Assembly: GCA_038501625.1 (NCBI GenBank)
Contig: JAZAYU010001128.1
Location: 1-64,000, forward strand
Source: Corbicula japonica
Lineage: Eukaryota > Mollusca > Bivalvia > Venerida > Cyrenidae
DNA length: 64,000 bases
Reading direction: 5' to 3'
Within the stretch, counting starts at the first letter, position 1. Every line of letters starts with the position of its first letter. Made by a program: the position numbers and the translations under genes. This document shows positions 13,093 to 24,025 of this stretch, piece by piece. Below the pieces are notes generated by a model. The model saw only the letters and a program-made list of their open reading frames with translations. It was not told the DNA's origin and ran no database searches.

Positions 13093-13463
13093 CTGTTCAT
13101 AAGAAATCATTCATTATTTGCTTGGTTGGCTCACCTCACTGTGTTTGTTTTATTGCCTGTCATTGGTAACTCACTCAAGAAAAAACAAAATTACCAGTAA
13201 TTTCTGGTGGATGTTTTAGTATTTTTCCTTAGCACTCGAGATTGGTTGGTAGAGGCAAAGCGATTGATTATTTTGCGAAATGGTGTGTTCTTGTTTTGTT
13301 CTAGAAAAAAGTAAGCAAATAAACATATGATAATCGGTTGTTTTAATTTAACAATTGTATAAAGAAATGACAAATAAATATCAGATTGATAGGGGCAATG
13401 AAGATATTGCTATTTTCTACTTTATTTTCAATGATCTTTGTCTCGCAGGGTGCATCGATATAT

Positions 13464-15783
13464 CGAGGGCTCAGCGCGAAACTATCGTATCTGCACTTTT
13501 TATCAAAAATGGTTTTATTTCATATTTTGACTTGTTTTAATAGTCCCCATAATCTGACAAAAAAGTATAGATTAAATCTATTATCTTCTTTTCAAAATTT
13601 AAAAAAGTGAAAAATATCGTATCTGCGATAGGGGTTTTTGCTCAGCGCGAAACTATCGTATCTGCAATTATTTTTTTTCTTTACACACAGAATGATCATT
13701 TTATGGAGATATTTTGAATATATTTGGAATGTATGTATGGTTTTTGGTAAAGGTAGAGGAATATTAGCTATTAATTTTGTTACAAGTTCATCTTTTATTG
13801 TGCTCAGCGTGAAACTATCGTATCTGCACACTAACTTGACTGAAATCAGTGAACATAATAGACTATTAACAACCAGTGTAGATCCAGATCAGCCATCACA
13901 TCCATGCAGTTAGATTAAGATATAGACTTAAGCTTATTGTTTTTTTATTAATTATATTGTGTTGTATAAGAAACTACCAGTATAGATCCCGATTGGACTG
14001 CAATGGGATTCATGAAGTTCATGGTTAAATGGCAGTTATTTATTTAGCAACAAGTTTTTTACTTTGCAACTATGTAGAAACAATTTTATTTAACAATCAC
14101 AATATTCAACACTGAACTTTTAAAACATAATTATTCTATACTGGTATTTTCTTGGTCCAAAACACTAAAATGAATCAAAAAGTGACAAGCCTAAGTGATG
14201 ATCCTGCATGGATGGGAAGGCTGATCTGGATCAACACTGTTTGCCAATTGTTAATTATGTTTACCAATTTAAATATGATTGCTACAGTTTTGTCTTTTTT
14301 TATACCAATAGACTTTGATTTGTTCAGCATTGAAGGATATTTTCTTGTATATTAAAAAAAATGAAACAAAAAAGGCATATAACCGAGATTGTTAAAATTT
14401 TATTGAGCTATTAAGTTGAGACATTCACTGCATGGAGTAGGAACACCCGGTTAAAAAGGAACCTCATTAAAGTCACAATTAATCTTAAGTTAACACTGTA
14501 TTTTGTATACATTAAATTAAGTACAACATGATTTGTAAATTCAGAAAATTTTTGCAAAACAATCTGTTTTCACTTCAAGAAATGTTTCAGGGTAAAGGAA
14601 TGTTGTTGTTGTTGTTTTAAATAAGTGCATTTCTACATGAAATTTAAGAAATCCGTCTTTTTGAACAATAGAATTTGTCTAAAAGTTACTCAGATACTCA
14701 TTTAACATTATTTTAAAATAGATCAGCAAAGCATATATTACCATGCCCGTTTGAAAACTGTTACAGTACTTGTTGTTTAAAACATATCAAAAACTATTTT
14801 GCAAACCAGATAAATGTTTCAACTTGTAAAAATTAAAGCCTTATAGTCATTTATTTACTGAAGAAAACATGGTTTTATAATTTTAATAAACCGACCTGAT
14901 GATAACAAATAAATGAATGGTTTATGGTTAAGTTGCAAAGCTGTTTTAATGATAACAAGGGATTTTCAGATTATGTAAGTGTTATTTAGTTGTTGTTTTT
15001 TAATAAAAAAGGTGTGCCCAGAACAGGCTCAACTCAGATTTGAAAATCATAGTATTCTTTTCAATTGATGAAAAAAAAGATTCTTATAGTTTTTATATGT
15101 ATCTCACAATATGCTGAAGTTTCATTTAAATATAAAAAGTTAAAACTTTTTTTTAACCTGTAGCAATTGTCTTTAAGTTAGTGAGCAAATACATTGTGGG
15201 CTTCAAATAATTTAAAACATTAATTCTGTCTCAAAGTCTATTCATGATTTATCTCTTAAGATTGACAAAAAACAAGCAATAACAACATTAATATTTGAAT
15301 TCTGCCATGAAATATTGATTGGGAGTGAAATCAATAATGAAATTAACATTTGGAAAAAAATAGGCAGATACGATAGTTTCGCGCTGAGCACAATAAAAGA
15401 TAAATTTATGACAAAATAAATAGCAAATATTTATCTACTTTTAACAAAAACAATAAATACATTCTAAATATATTCAGAAAATGATCTTTATTTGTAAAAA
15501 GAAAAAAAAATAATTGCAGATACAATAGTTTCACGCTGAGGTTTTTGTTCAATTTATGGCAATTTCAGCGTGAAACTATTGTATCTGACATATTTTCAAA
15601 TTTAATGAGAACAAAGTTTTTAATTGTATTTTAAGAATCAGTCTTGTGATCAGATTGGTTCTTGATGCTCAATTACAGATTTTCAAAAAAAATGAAATAT
15701 TTTACATTTAAATAAAACAGTTTTTTCTTTCTCCTGAACAATTTTACAAAATGCAGATACGATAGTTTCGCGCTGAGCCCTCG
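13464..15783. mobile_element. Foldback DNA element with long inverted arms, 2.3 kb
   Basis: The outermost 32 bases (13464-13495 and 15752-15783) are exact inverted repeats beginning CGAGGGCTCAGCGCGAAAC. The arms run to about 13828 on the left and back to about 15364 on the right. The motif AGCGYGAAACTATYGTATCT recurs at 13641, 13803, 15364, 15515 and 15565, facing inward or outward. 13641-13828 aligns with the inverse of 15364-15540. The core (13830-15360) has no long frame and contains family-C pieces at 13868-13910 (plus) and 14217-14246 (minus). Long arms with reiterated subterminal motifs suggest a nonautonomous foldback-type element. No target duplication is clear. Confidence 0.8.
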
Positions 15784-15786
15784 CCA

Positions 15787-16856
15787 TGTAACATCTACGT
15801 ATCGCCATTGTTACACTTCTTTGTTACTATTCGCATAAGCTATTCACTTTTCACAGTCATTTTCTGAAATGTTACTGTAACATGCGTAACATTGGTAACA
15901 TCGCACTTTACAAATTCGGGCACGTATTTTTTACACTGTAACCCGTGTAACATCTATGTATCGCCAATGTTACACTTCCTTGTTACTATTTACATCAGCT
16001 ACTTACTTTTCACAGTCATTTTCTGAAATGTTACTGTAACATGCGTAACATTTGTAACATCGCACTTTACTACTTCGGGCACGTATTTTTGACACTGTAA
16101 CCCGTGTAACATCTATCTATCGCTAATGTAACACTTACTTCTTACTATACTCAGCAAAAATAAAAAGTACCCACTTTTCTACCTGTGATTTTGTAAAACT
16201 AGAAAAAATAAAATAGAAAATATCTTCTTTGAACAGATCTGCATTGCTGTAATCATTACAAAGAAATAAAATGTTCTTAAAAATCTGCAGTCACGACTAA
16301 GTTATCTTTCCCTTTGCTATTATTGGGGTTTTAGGAAGAAGTAAGTGATTCTAAACAATATTCACATTTGTTGGAATTAAATCAATTTTTCCAGTTCTTC
16401 ATGTCAATAAAATCACAAAAAATCATTAATATAACAACTCGTCCTCTATAAAAAAACGCTAGAAATCCCAAACATTTCCTATTACCTCCCTTTGAATTGA
16501 ATATATAGGGGTGTTTAATCCATCATTCATTGTTATCTGATGGGCATTTGCTCAGGTTTAGGTGTGGAAGATTATGTTCACGAACAATTAAACTTAAAAA
16601 CAACTGAGATTAATTAATAAAACACCTTTTGAGGTGTTCGTAATTAAATGAAAACATGTGAATGAGAATATAAGCATAAAAAGTGGGTACTTTCTATTTT
16701 TGCTGAGTATATTTTCTTACGCTATTAACTTTTCACAGTCATTTTCTGAAATGTTACTGTAACATGTGTAACATTAAATTTTAAAATGCAGGCACGTATT
16801 TTTGACACTGTAACCCGTGTAACTTATATGTATCGCCATTGTTACACTTCCTTGTT
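15787..16856 (+). repeat. 159-bp satellite array, interrupted
   Basis: The motif TGTAACATCTAYSTATCGC recurs at 15788, 15947 and 16106, giving a 159-bp period. Each unit also holds TTTTCACAGTCATTTTCTGA and ATGTTACTGTAACATGCGT. The array breaks off at 16147 and resumes at 16710 in mid-unit, because a transposon inserted. A decayed unit may continue at 17135-17260. It is noncoding. Confidence 0.92.
16148..16709. mobile_element. TA-flanked MITE inserted in the 159-bp satellite
   Basis: The left end TACTCAGCAAAAATA and right end TATTTTTGCTGAGTA are inverted repeats that extend through AAAGTACCCACTTTT, about 30 bases with one or two mismatches. TA dinucleotides flank both ends. Removing the element restores a continuous satellite unit, so insertion is directly supported. 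TA duplication and size (about 560 bp) fit a nonautonomous Tc1/mariner-type element. No transposase frame is seen. Confidence 0.88.
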
Positions 16857-17135
16857 AAACACGTCTTAATTCTGTAATGCATGAAGCATGTCTTAATACT
16901 GTAATGCATTAAAATATGTCTTAATACTGTAATGCATGAACATGTCTTAATACTGTTATGCATGAACATGTCTTAATCCTGTAATGAATGAAGCATATGT
17001 CTTAATAATCTAATGCATTAACATATGTCTGAATACTGTAATGCATGAACATGTCTTAATACTGTGATGCATGAACATATGTCTAATACTGTAATGCACG
17101 AATCATATGTCTTAATACTGTAATTCAGCAACATA
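16857..17135 (+). repeat. Minisatellite of about 26-30 bp units
   Basis: About ten degenerate copies of GTCTTAATACTGTAATGCAT with a variable spacer such as GAACAT or GAAGCAT. It directly follows the satellite. Noncoding. Confidence 0.9.
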
Positions 17136-18270
17136 TGCCTTTCTCTAATATTACACTTATTTTTTTCCTAACAACGGTAACCGGGAACCTTTTCTTGTCA
17201 TTTATCAATGTTACTGTCGCATGCATAATATTTCTAACATTGCATTTCCCAGTTAGTGTTTGCTTTTTAATTGAAAACAATCTTTCGTCTCAAAGATGGA
17301 AGATTTTGCAAACAATATGCAATATTGCAGCATCTCAAACGCCATACCTTTCACGATGACTGAGGTTATTTTAAGCCAGTAAAATAATATACAACAACGC
17401 TCACCATTCTGTTAGTAATTTGTTTCCTTTCTAAGCTGTCGCTTGATGCATTTGCAATCCATAATGAAACGTATTACACTGAAACCCCGCCACAAGGACC
17501 ATCTTAGAGACTGGGCTAAAGTGGCCTTTATTGTGTGGTGGTCTCTAATTCGGGGTAAGGAAATGGTGCAAAATCGTGAATTGTGTCTTAAAATGGAATT
17601 GTGGTCTTACTATTGACGTAGTCTTAATTTTGGAGTGGTCTTACACGGGGGATTGTACGGCAACGTTACAAAGTTGTACCTTTGTGGAATGTAACTACCG
17701 TTGTTTGATATCTAGATGGTCTTACTTCACTGCAAGTGCATTTTATAACCAGTTTACAAGCTGCTTTCATCACAATGGGAGGAGGGTAGTCTTACATATT
17801 TTCAAACAGAGCACAAATGCAATAAATCAAACTTTATTTATTAATCAAATTTATAACATCAACATCAATAAACATTAAATATACTAAATATTTAAATGAT
17901 GGAAAACATTTTTAACAAAAATATCATGAATTAACACTTTCCACCATATATACGCCTTTTTATGGGTGTGCCACCAGTGTAGATCCAGATTAGCAGGCAC
18001 ATCAGTTCAAACTGATCAGGACCTGCTATGTTTCGCTTTGTTTGAGTCAGTATAACCTAATGAATCAAATAGCGAACAGTGCAGATCCTTATCAGATGAC
18101 AGGTGTGTGTCTTTGTATCTGGATATACTCTGTTCACCCAGGCCATGAGGGTGTATATATGAAGGAAAGTGTTAATACAAAATCTATAATTGGAATGAGT
18201 ACATTTTACGGAATGATCTAAATTTATTTTGTTTTTAATAAACCTTTTTGTTTATGTTTCCATTAACTCA
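17136..18270. other. Intergenic, with a family-C repeat
   Basis: At 17960-18160 is a family-C copy marked by ACCAGTGTAGATCCAGAT. Related pieces are at 13868-13910, 14217-14246 (minus) and 42615-42720. At 17470-17560 a segment containing TGAAACCCCGCCACAAGG resembles invertebrate MITE ends of the kind seen at 35302. No coding signal is seen. Confidence 0.5.
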
Positions 18271-18679
18271 GGGCTATTCCATTTGAACATAACCCCACCC
18301 CAGGAAGGCAAAATAAAGAAATTCTCTATGGGGTTATCCCTATATGTATTATTCTTCTAATAGGGGTAGGGGAAAAGGCTTTTTCACTTCTAAAGAGATT
18401 GGGGTGAGTGGGATCCATTTCGTTTTAACTATTGAAATGAAAGTGAAACAGTGTATCTATACAAACTAGTACATGGCACAATCACAGAAGTATAAATGGC
18501 ATGATTAACATGTCCATTTGCTAACATCACAGTAAAAACACTTCTGTAGGTGGTCCAAAAAAGCAGAATAATGCTTACATATGGGAATCTTTTTTTTTGT
18601 CAAATGAACTTCTAAAGGGTGAGGGTCCAATTTGAAAGTGCCTTCCTGGGGTGGGATATATGTTTAAATGGAATATCCC
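18271..18679. mobile_element. Harbinger-like MITE, 409 bp
   Basis: The ends are inverted repeats of about 40 bases beginning GGGCTATTCCATTTG on the left and GGGATATTCCATTTA on the right, both continuing to CCCACCCCAGGAAGGCA. A TCA triplet lies on each side. A GGG terminus, 3-bp duplication and small size suggest a PIF/Harbinger-type nonautonomous element. That class is inference. Confidence 0.75.
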
Positions 18680-19012
18680 TCACATATTCTGAGAATGAAA
18701 ATAACAAAACAACATTACAATAATGATGATAGTGAATGCAAATACATGGTTGTGGCATATTAATAGTTGGATTAACTTATAAATTTGACAGTCCAAGAAT
18801 CAGTTTGAGACTTTTAGGTGACAAAATCTCATCAATATTATTAGGAAAGCAAAGATAAATGTAAAATTAAAACCTCTGTATATAAACTGATGTGCTTATT
18901 TCATTTTCACTAGAGTTAAAAATAAATGTTACTAATATACCCAAGATCTGTCTTGAGAAATTTGATGTTAATTGTTTTTTCCCTCTTTTGAAAAGCTTAA
19001 GATACAAAATCA

Positions 19013-19262
19013 AAGCTTTCAACATTATATCAAATAAACATGTAATATGAAATAACTTAAAATATTATCGCTAAATTCCTTGTTTTTTTCATGTTTCAGT
19101 CACTTCTTTGTTTTTCTTCTCAACAAATCTAAGCTTTCAACATTATATACATTAAACATGTTATATGAAATAAGTTGTTTCAAATAACTGAATAACTAAA
19201 TATTTCATCACTAAATTCCTTGTTTTTCATGTTTCACAGTCACTTCTTTGTTCTTTTCCTCA
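19013..19262 (-). repeat. Tandem duplication of a gene's 3' end
   Basis: Two adjacent copies, about 19013-19126 and 19133-19262, share AAGCTTTCAACATTATAT, AAATTCCTTGTTTTT and CAGTCACTTCTTTG. The second includes the last codons and stop of the gene at 19240-21969. The first repeats the end (RRKTKK-like plus TGA) downstream as noncoding tail. The duplication involves the 3' terminus of the gene only. Confidence 0.75.
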
Positions 19263-19679
19263 ACTGTCTTGGTGTCTTTAGACTTCGATGTTTTTTGATA
19301 TTTGGTCGTGTTACATTAGTTTCTTCTCCACTTTCCTCTTCATTTGTCTCCATTCTTTGAAGATCTATGTCATCTTTTTCCATCCTCCTTTTGCTTCTGG
19401 TCGCTTCTCTTCTTGCTTCTTGCAGCTTTTCTACTGCCTCTACTCTTGTTCCCGCTTCTTCTCTTCTTGTTCCCGCTTCCTCTCTTCTTGTTCCCGCTTC
19501 TTCTCTTCTTGTTCCCGCTTCCTCTCTTCTTGTTCCCGCTTCCTCTCTTCTTGTTCCCGCTTCTTCTCTTCTTGTTCCCGCTTCCTTTCTTCTTGTTCCC
19601 GCTTCCTCTCTTCTTGTTCCCGCTTCCACTCTTCTTGTTCCTGCTACCACTATAGTCTCTGCTGCTTCACCTCTTAGAA
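19240..19679 (-). CDS. Unknown gene, exon 4: charged heptad repeat and basic C-terminus
   Basis: Final exon of an unrecognised minus-strand gene. It starts after ATTTTAG at phase 1 and ends at TGA (19240-19242). After LRGEAAETIVVAGTRR come eleven tandem heptads of the form EEAGTRR, coded by a 21-bp unit, with single changes (V or K for the first E). The repeat is strongly charged and could form an extended or coiled-coil region, although the glycine and threonine in each heptad weaken that. A KLQEARREATRSKRRMEKDD segment follows, then an acidic patch (NEEESGEE) and a basic end (LKTPRQLRKRTKK) that could be a nuclear localisation signal. Unit number may vary between individuals without breaking the frame. 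Function unknown. Confidence 0.85.
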
Positions 19680-19869
19680 CTAAAATAATAAAATGTCATT
19701 AAGTCCAACATAAAATAAACTTTTTTAGAAAACCTTTAATTTTAGTCAAACAGCTTACAAAAATACCTAGTATAATTGTTATTGTGGTAAATTACATATG
19801 CTCCTGCAAAAAGTCAAGGTCTAGATGGGTGTTCAGTTGAACACTTGTGTTGCCCTCTGTTACTATGTC

Positions 19870-20210
19870 GAAATAAAAATGCAAGTACAAAAAGGGGCAT
19901 AACTCCATCAAATGTGACTTTGATCTAAAGAATTTGGCATCATCACCAGCGGGTTGTCATAAGCAATATAATTTGAAAGTTCCATGAAAAAATATTGAGA
20001 AAGGGCAAAGTTATAGCCAACGTTAAGTTTTCGTGTCAAAATTTAAGTACAAAAAGGGGCATAACTCCATCAAATGTGACCTTGACCAAAAGAATTTGGC
20101 ATCATCACCAGCGGGTTGTCATAAGCAATATAATATGAAAGTTCATGAAGAAATATTGAGAAAGATCAAAGTTATAGCCAACGTTAAGTTTTCGTGACGG
20201 ACGGACAAAA
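19870..20210 (+). repeat. Two tandem units of about 170 bp (GGGGCATAACTCC family)
   Basis: Two near-identical units begin AAGTACAAAAAGGGGCATAA and contain CATCACCAGCGGGTTGTCAT and AACGTTAAGTTTTCGTG. The second ends in GACGGACGGAC. Similar sequence is common in bivalve genomes as I know them. It lies in the intron between exons 3 and 4 of the unknown gene. Confidence 0.85.
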
Positions 20211-20341
20211 GTGATCCCTATGTATTGCCTTTTCTTTAAAAGGGTGACACAAAAACACTAGTTGTTTGAAACCATTTTTGGTTAGTGTTAAATGTGTGAA
20301 ACCTGTTTAAATTATTTATTGGCAAAGATTGCTTTACTCAC

Positions 20342-20555
20342 CATTCACTACCCGAAGGTGAACGCTTTCACTTAGTAATCCAGTTGGCAGTACGGTTACA
20401 CGGGTGCAGGTCCCGGCTATCCTGGCAACTTTTGAGCTTTCACCTCCAGCTGCTTTCACTTTGTTAAAGAACTGCTCGTCTGCTTTCACACAATCCGTCA
20501 AGAAAGACTTGATCATTCTCAATGATTCTCCCTTCAATTCACTTGCAGCTCTGAG
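20342..20555 (-). CDS. Unknown gene, exon 3
   Basis: Acceptor TTTTCTTCCAG and donor AATG|GTGAGT; it enters at phase 0 and leaves at phase 1, matching both neighbours. It encodes LRAASELKGESLRMIKSFL, TDCVKADEQFFNKVKAAGG, then GTCTRVTVLPTGLLSESVHL. The first half looks helical and the second more strand-like. I recognise no family. The polypyrimidine acceptor, phase fit and normal codon use make it a convincing exon. Confidence 0.87.
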
Positions 20556-21177
20556 CTGGAAGAAAAAATGAAACACATTCCTTAAAACATATGTTGTATC
20601 TCATTAGTTTGCTTTAGTTATTAAGTCCCCAACTGTGAGTGAATTCATACAGAGCTCAACTGACAGTCATGTTTCTGCATTATTCTATTATTCACAGGTG
20701 GTGAATTTCTGCTATACCTATATACAACTGTTTAGCTTTCATTCAATAGCGCAAGGAAGGGCGATTATAAAGATAAAAAGGATAATAAAGGTGCATTTGT
20801 AAAGATGTAAAATACCATTGCACCACTAAATTATGATATAAATGTATAAATTGTACATGTTGAATGTATCATTTTTAAGATGCATCGCAAATTTTGTGGG
20901 TACACTCTATGATAATTAAACATTTGTGCACACGTATGCAACTGCAAATGTATTCATCATATGTAGGTGAAAATGACATATAGTTGCATTAGAATTAAAT
21001 AACTTTTGAGCCTTAAAGTGTGCCATATTTTCCTGGCAGTAGCTTACATACACTCCCAACCTTATGTTATTTTGTTTGTTATAACATCCTGCAGTCAGGC
21101 TTTCCAGCCACTAAATGTATTGCATAGAAGAAAGACCAATGACCATTTAAACCAATGACCTTGCAAAAAACTCATAC

Positions 21178-21324
21178 CTCCTCTGGATATTTCAATGCCT
21201 TTTCCATGACATCATTAATACTCATGTTTGAGGGTTGATTTTTGTTTAGATATGGCAGTAACACGTTGTTCATATAGGTCTGCATGTCCTCTCTGTATTC
21301 GAGCCGATCAGCAGCTTCCAAGAC
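21178..21324 (-). CDS. Unknown gene, exon 2
   Basis: A 49-codon exon, phase 0-0, between acceptor TTATTAG and donor GAG|GTATGA. It encodes VLEAADRLEYREDMQTYM, NNVLLPYLNKNQPS and INDVMEKALKYPEE. The sequence looks like soluble amphipathic helices with no membrane segment. It joins in frame to LRAAS of exon 3 and follows VANK of exon 1. Confidence 0.87.
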
Positions 21325-21756
21325 CTAATAAGGAAAATATAAAATGATAACCCCTAGGAACAATACTTCATCACTTACCATTTGATAATACTTCATGCCC
21401 ATTTATCATGTGTGTGAAATTGTTGACTTCATGCACTTTTATTTGCAATATTTTGAAGGATCTTACAGGTTTGCAGGTGACCTCCATGAACAAAGTATAT
21501 ACATTATTGTACATACCGATTAATTATCATGTGTAAAATGTCAGCTATACTTGGTTTTTCATTCCCCAATTTGTTAGTGACTTTACAAAGATAGGATATA
21601 CGCATATTTCAATATCCTAAACGAAATAGACGGTTAGTAGGGCCTTCATTTGAACATAACTCATACCAATTCTTATGCTCTCACCAAAGCAATAAAGTTA
21701 ATATGTATAGTTTTCAGATTTTATAATGTCAAAATTAATTTTGTTCATGAGCTTAC

Positions 21757-21969
21757 CTTGTTTGCAACAGCTAATGGCAGAGCAACACCTTCTAAAATTC
21801 TAATGTCTGCAGCCAGGTTTTCTTGCAAATATTCTGTAACGTCATCGACATCCTCCAGTTTTAAGGTGTTCACAGCCTGCAGAAGGATTGGCAGGGCACT
21901 GGATGAACAGCGGGCGTACTCCTCCAGCTGGCGAGCTGCCCCAAAGTCTTTGTGGCCTCCCTCTACCAT
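21757..21969 (-). CDS. Unknown gene, exon 1 (or first exon found)
   Basis: The donor reads AACAAG|GTAAGC, phase 0. From the ATG at 21967-21969 (context AAGATGG) the exon gives 71 residues: MVEGGHKDFGAARQLEEY, SSALPILLQAVNTLKLEDVD, VTEYLQENLAADIRI, LPLAVANK. With exons 2-4 the product is about 337 residues, with no signal peptide or membrane helix, so probably intracellular. The frame stays open upstream to an AG at 21998-21999 (TAATGCAG), so it could instead be an internal exon 21757-21997 preceded by others. I cannot decide between these. It lies about 360 bp from the plus-strand TSP1 exon, head to head. Confidence 0.75.
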
Positions 21970-22332
21970 CTTAATTACGCACAGCCTTGAGTGGTGTCTG
22001 CATTAGGCAAAAATTATCATATTAATTGTCTTGTTAGATCAAATCCTAGCACGCCTAACAACAATAAAGGGTTTTATAAAGCTCTAATTTATGAAAATAA
22101 AGGCCTTTTAGTGTAAAATATTTTTAAATAACAAGTAAATAAAGGCTTTTTTTGTCGGAATTCTCATTGTAAACAATATATGTATTTACCAAAAAAAAGT
22201 AAATTTGTATATGGAAATCCACACTCTACAACCAGCGGTATCAGATATAGGCATGTTTGATATTATCTCATACTGTCTGATTATTCACAGTATCCTAAAA
22301 ACAAAACTTGCTCTGAAATTATATTTTTTCAG

Positions 22333-22589
22333 TTTTAAAGATTTCACTAGGAAGCCTGAACATGGTGGCTGGTCATTGTGGACGAGTTGGACAACGTGTT
22401 CGTCAAGCTGTACCAAAACTAGAACGCGAAACTGTACAAATCCTGTTCCGTCACAGGGCGGCCACATGTGCCAAGGGGACTTTGAAGATAAAGATACCTG
22501 CAACCTTCATACATGTGCAGTTCCTCCCTTATATGGTTTTGTAAGAAGTTTAGGCGTAGTAACATATTTACATTTACATGAAGTACGGA
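22333..22589 (+). CDS. TSP1 repeat exon with a C-terminal extension, inverted paralogue
   Basis: Acceptor TATTTTTTCAG at 22331-22332. I chose the donor at 22590 (CGGA|GTAAGT) because it gives the phase-1 end that the SRCR exon at 23334 needs. The stronger-looking site after GGTTTT would break the frame. The translation starts FKDFTRKPEHGGWSLWTSW and runs through CSSSCTKTRTRNC, GHMCQGDFEDKDTC and NLHTC. It is closely related to 6320-6490, but 23 residues (VPPLYGFVRSLGVV, TYLHLHEVR) follow the last cysteine where the paralogue has only IR. The start phase is 2, unlike the phase-1 TSP1 exons elsewhere. The frame is open upstream to an ATG at 22211 that reads a hydrophobic stretch, so an unspliced first exon is possible. 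No further 5' exon was found. Confidence 0.85.
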
Positions 22590-22904
22590 GTAAGTTAATA
22601 TGCATCTTGAGAGAATAAGCCTAATACTTAATGCATTCAAAGCATGTGCTCGAAAATTTCACTCGAGAAAGAAGGTTTTGGGATTGAGTGGATCATTTTT
22701 GCATACCAGATTAGGACATCCGGTGTTTTCACCCGTGTAGGAAATTTCGAATCTACACCCCCCATGTAGAATAAGTCACGCGCCTTATATGACGAATGAA
22801 TGAACGATGGAATGTCTCGTATGTCCGCTACTATAAAAAAGTAGTGCAAATAAAAATTTACAGGAAAATACCCCAAAATGCGGAACATAGATACGGTATG
22901 CCAG

Positions 22905-23064
22905 AAAAAGTATCATTCACTTATGTTGGGTAAAGATCGCGTGATCCGGCCCTCGTGAAATATGCATTTAAGCGGTAACTCGGCAGGGCCTCATTACAGC
23001 TCTTGTGCATATTTCACTCGGGCCGGATCACGCGATCTTCACCCAACACACGTGAATGATACTT
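22905..23064. repeat. Foldback hairpin, arms of about 57 bp
   Basis: AAGTATCATTCAC at the left and its inverse at the right bound arms containing GATCGCGTGATCCGGCC. The arms differ at about five positions and enclose a loop of about 39 bases. It lies in the intron between the TSP1 and SRCR exons, and the paralogous intron at 6010-6319 lacks it. A small foldback MITE is likeliest. Confidence 0.85.
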
Positions 23065-23333
23065 ATAATATACAGGTAGCAATTCTACCCGATTTCGCAC
23101 GTTGAAAAAAATATAGCATTTACAGCTCTCTTGCAATTGGAAAATCCCGATGTCCAATCGTTTGTAAAAGACCTACAGCATTGTGGTAATATTTAAAGAG
23201 TGCGTATACTACTGATATACGAAAAACGTGTCTCAGACTAGACAAATCTCAGAGGTCGTTCCCATGGGAATTTAAAAAGAACTAAAAAAACCAGCACACA
23301 TATGCATTTGTCATTTGAGTTTTAACATTTCAG

Positions 23334-23490
23334 GTTTGTATGCTCGCCTGGCTGGTGGAACACTTTCATTAAACGGAAGGGTTGAGGTTTCGTTAGACAA
23401 CTTCAACTGGGGGACGGTTTGTGATGACAAATTTGATGATATCGATACAAAAGTCGTGTGCAAGATGCTATACGGTATACTGTATACAGG
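23334..23490 (+). CDS. SRCR domain, first half; inverted paralogue
   Basis: Acceptor AACATTTCAG and donor CAGG|GTAAAA; phases 1 in and 2 out, as in 5862-6009. It encodes LYARLAGGTLSLNGRVEV, NFNWGTVCDDKFDD and KVVCKMLYG, all SRCR landmarks. After the second cysteine it reads MLYGILYTG where MLGYS is usual, a local divergence with three extra residues. It is otherwise intact. Confidence 0.92.
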
Positions 23491-24025
23491 GTAAAATATG
23501 AGAATCATAATTATATTGTAATGTACAATATTGTATAATATACATTATCTTTGTATTGCACATTCTTTACATGTATCTCATCTTGATGATTAGTTTTAGA
23601 AAAGAAATGTATTCATTGATTATATATGTCTGTGTAGCTTATAGCTAGTTCAAAATGAAATTCTACAAATCAATAATCATTGCTTAGTTCATCTTTTTCT
23701 ACAACAGATGTTAAAATTATTTACACTGATTGAAAATGTAACGTGATTACTATCACAAAATTATTTGTCAATTTCTTTTCGCTGAAGGTATACGATGTAG
23801 GTTCTTTATTTAAAGTGTTGATATTTCAATACATTGAAATTTTATCATCTTTATTTAATTGCTTTTCTGTGTTTGGTTTGTGAAATAATATGTGTTTAGA
23901 TAATTTGAATTTCTAACGAACACATTTAGTTCTAGAGTTATTTTCTACTTGTTTAATGTTCGGATTAATTAAATTACTTTTTTTATAACAAGTAACTACT
24001 ATTAACTCTGATGAATACATTTTAG

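Noticed and set aside
19288..19702. Three overlapping plus-strand frames rich in Ser, Pro, Leu or Cys
   Set aside because: They are antisense to the 21-bp coding repeat of the minus-strand gene; a repeat length divisible by three keeps all frames open.
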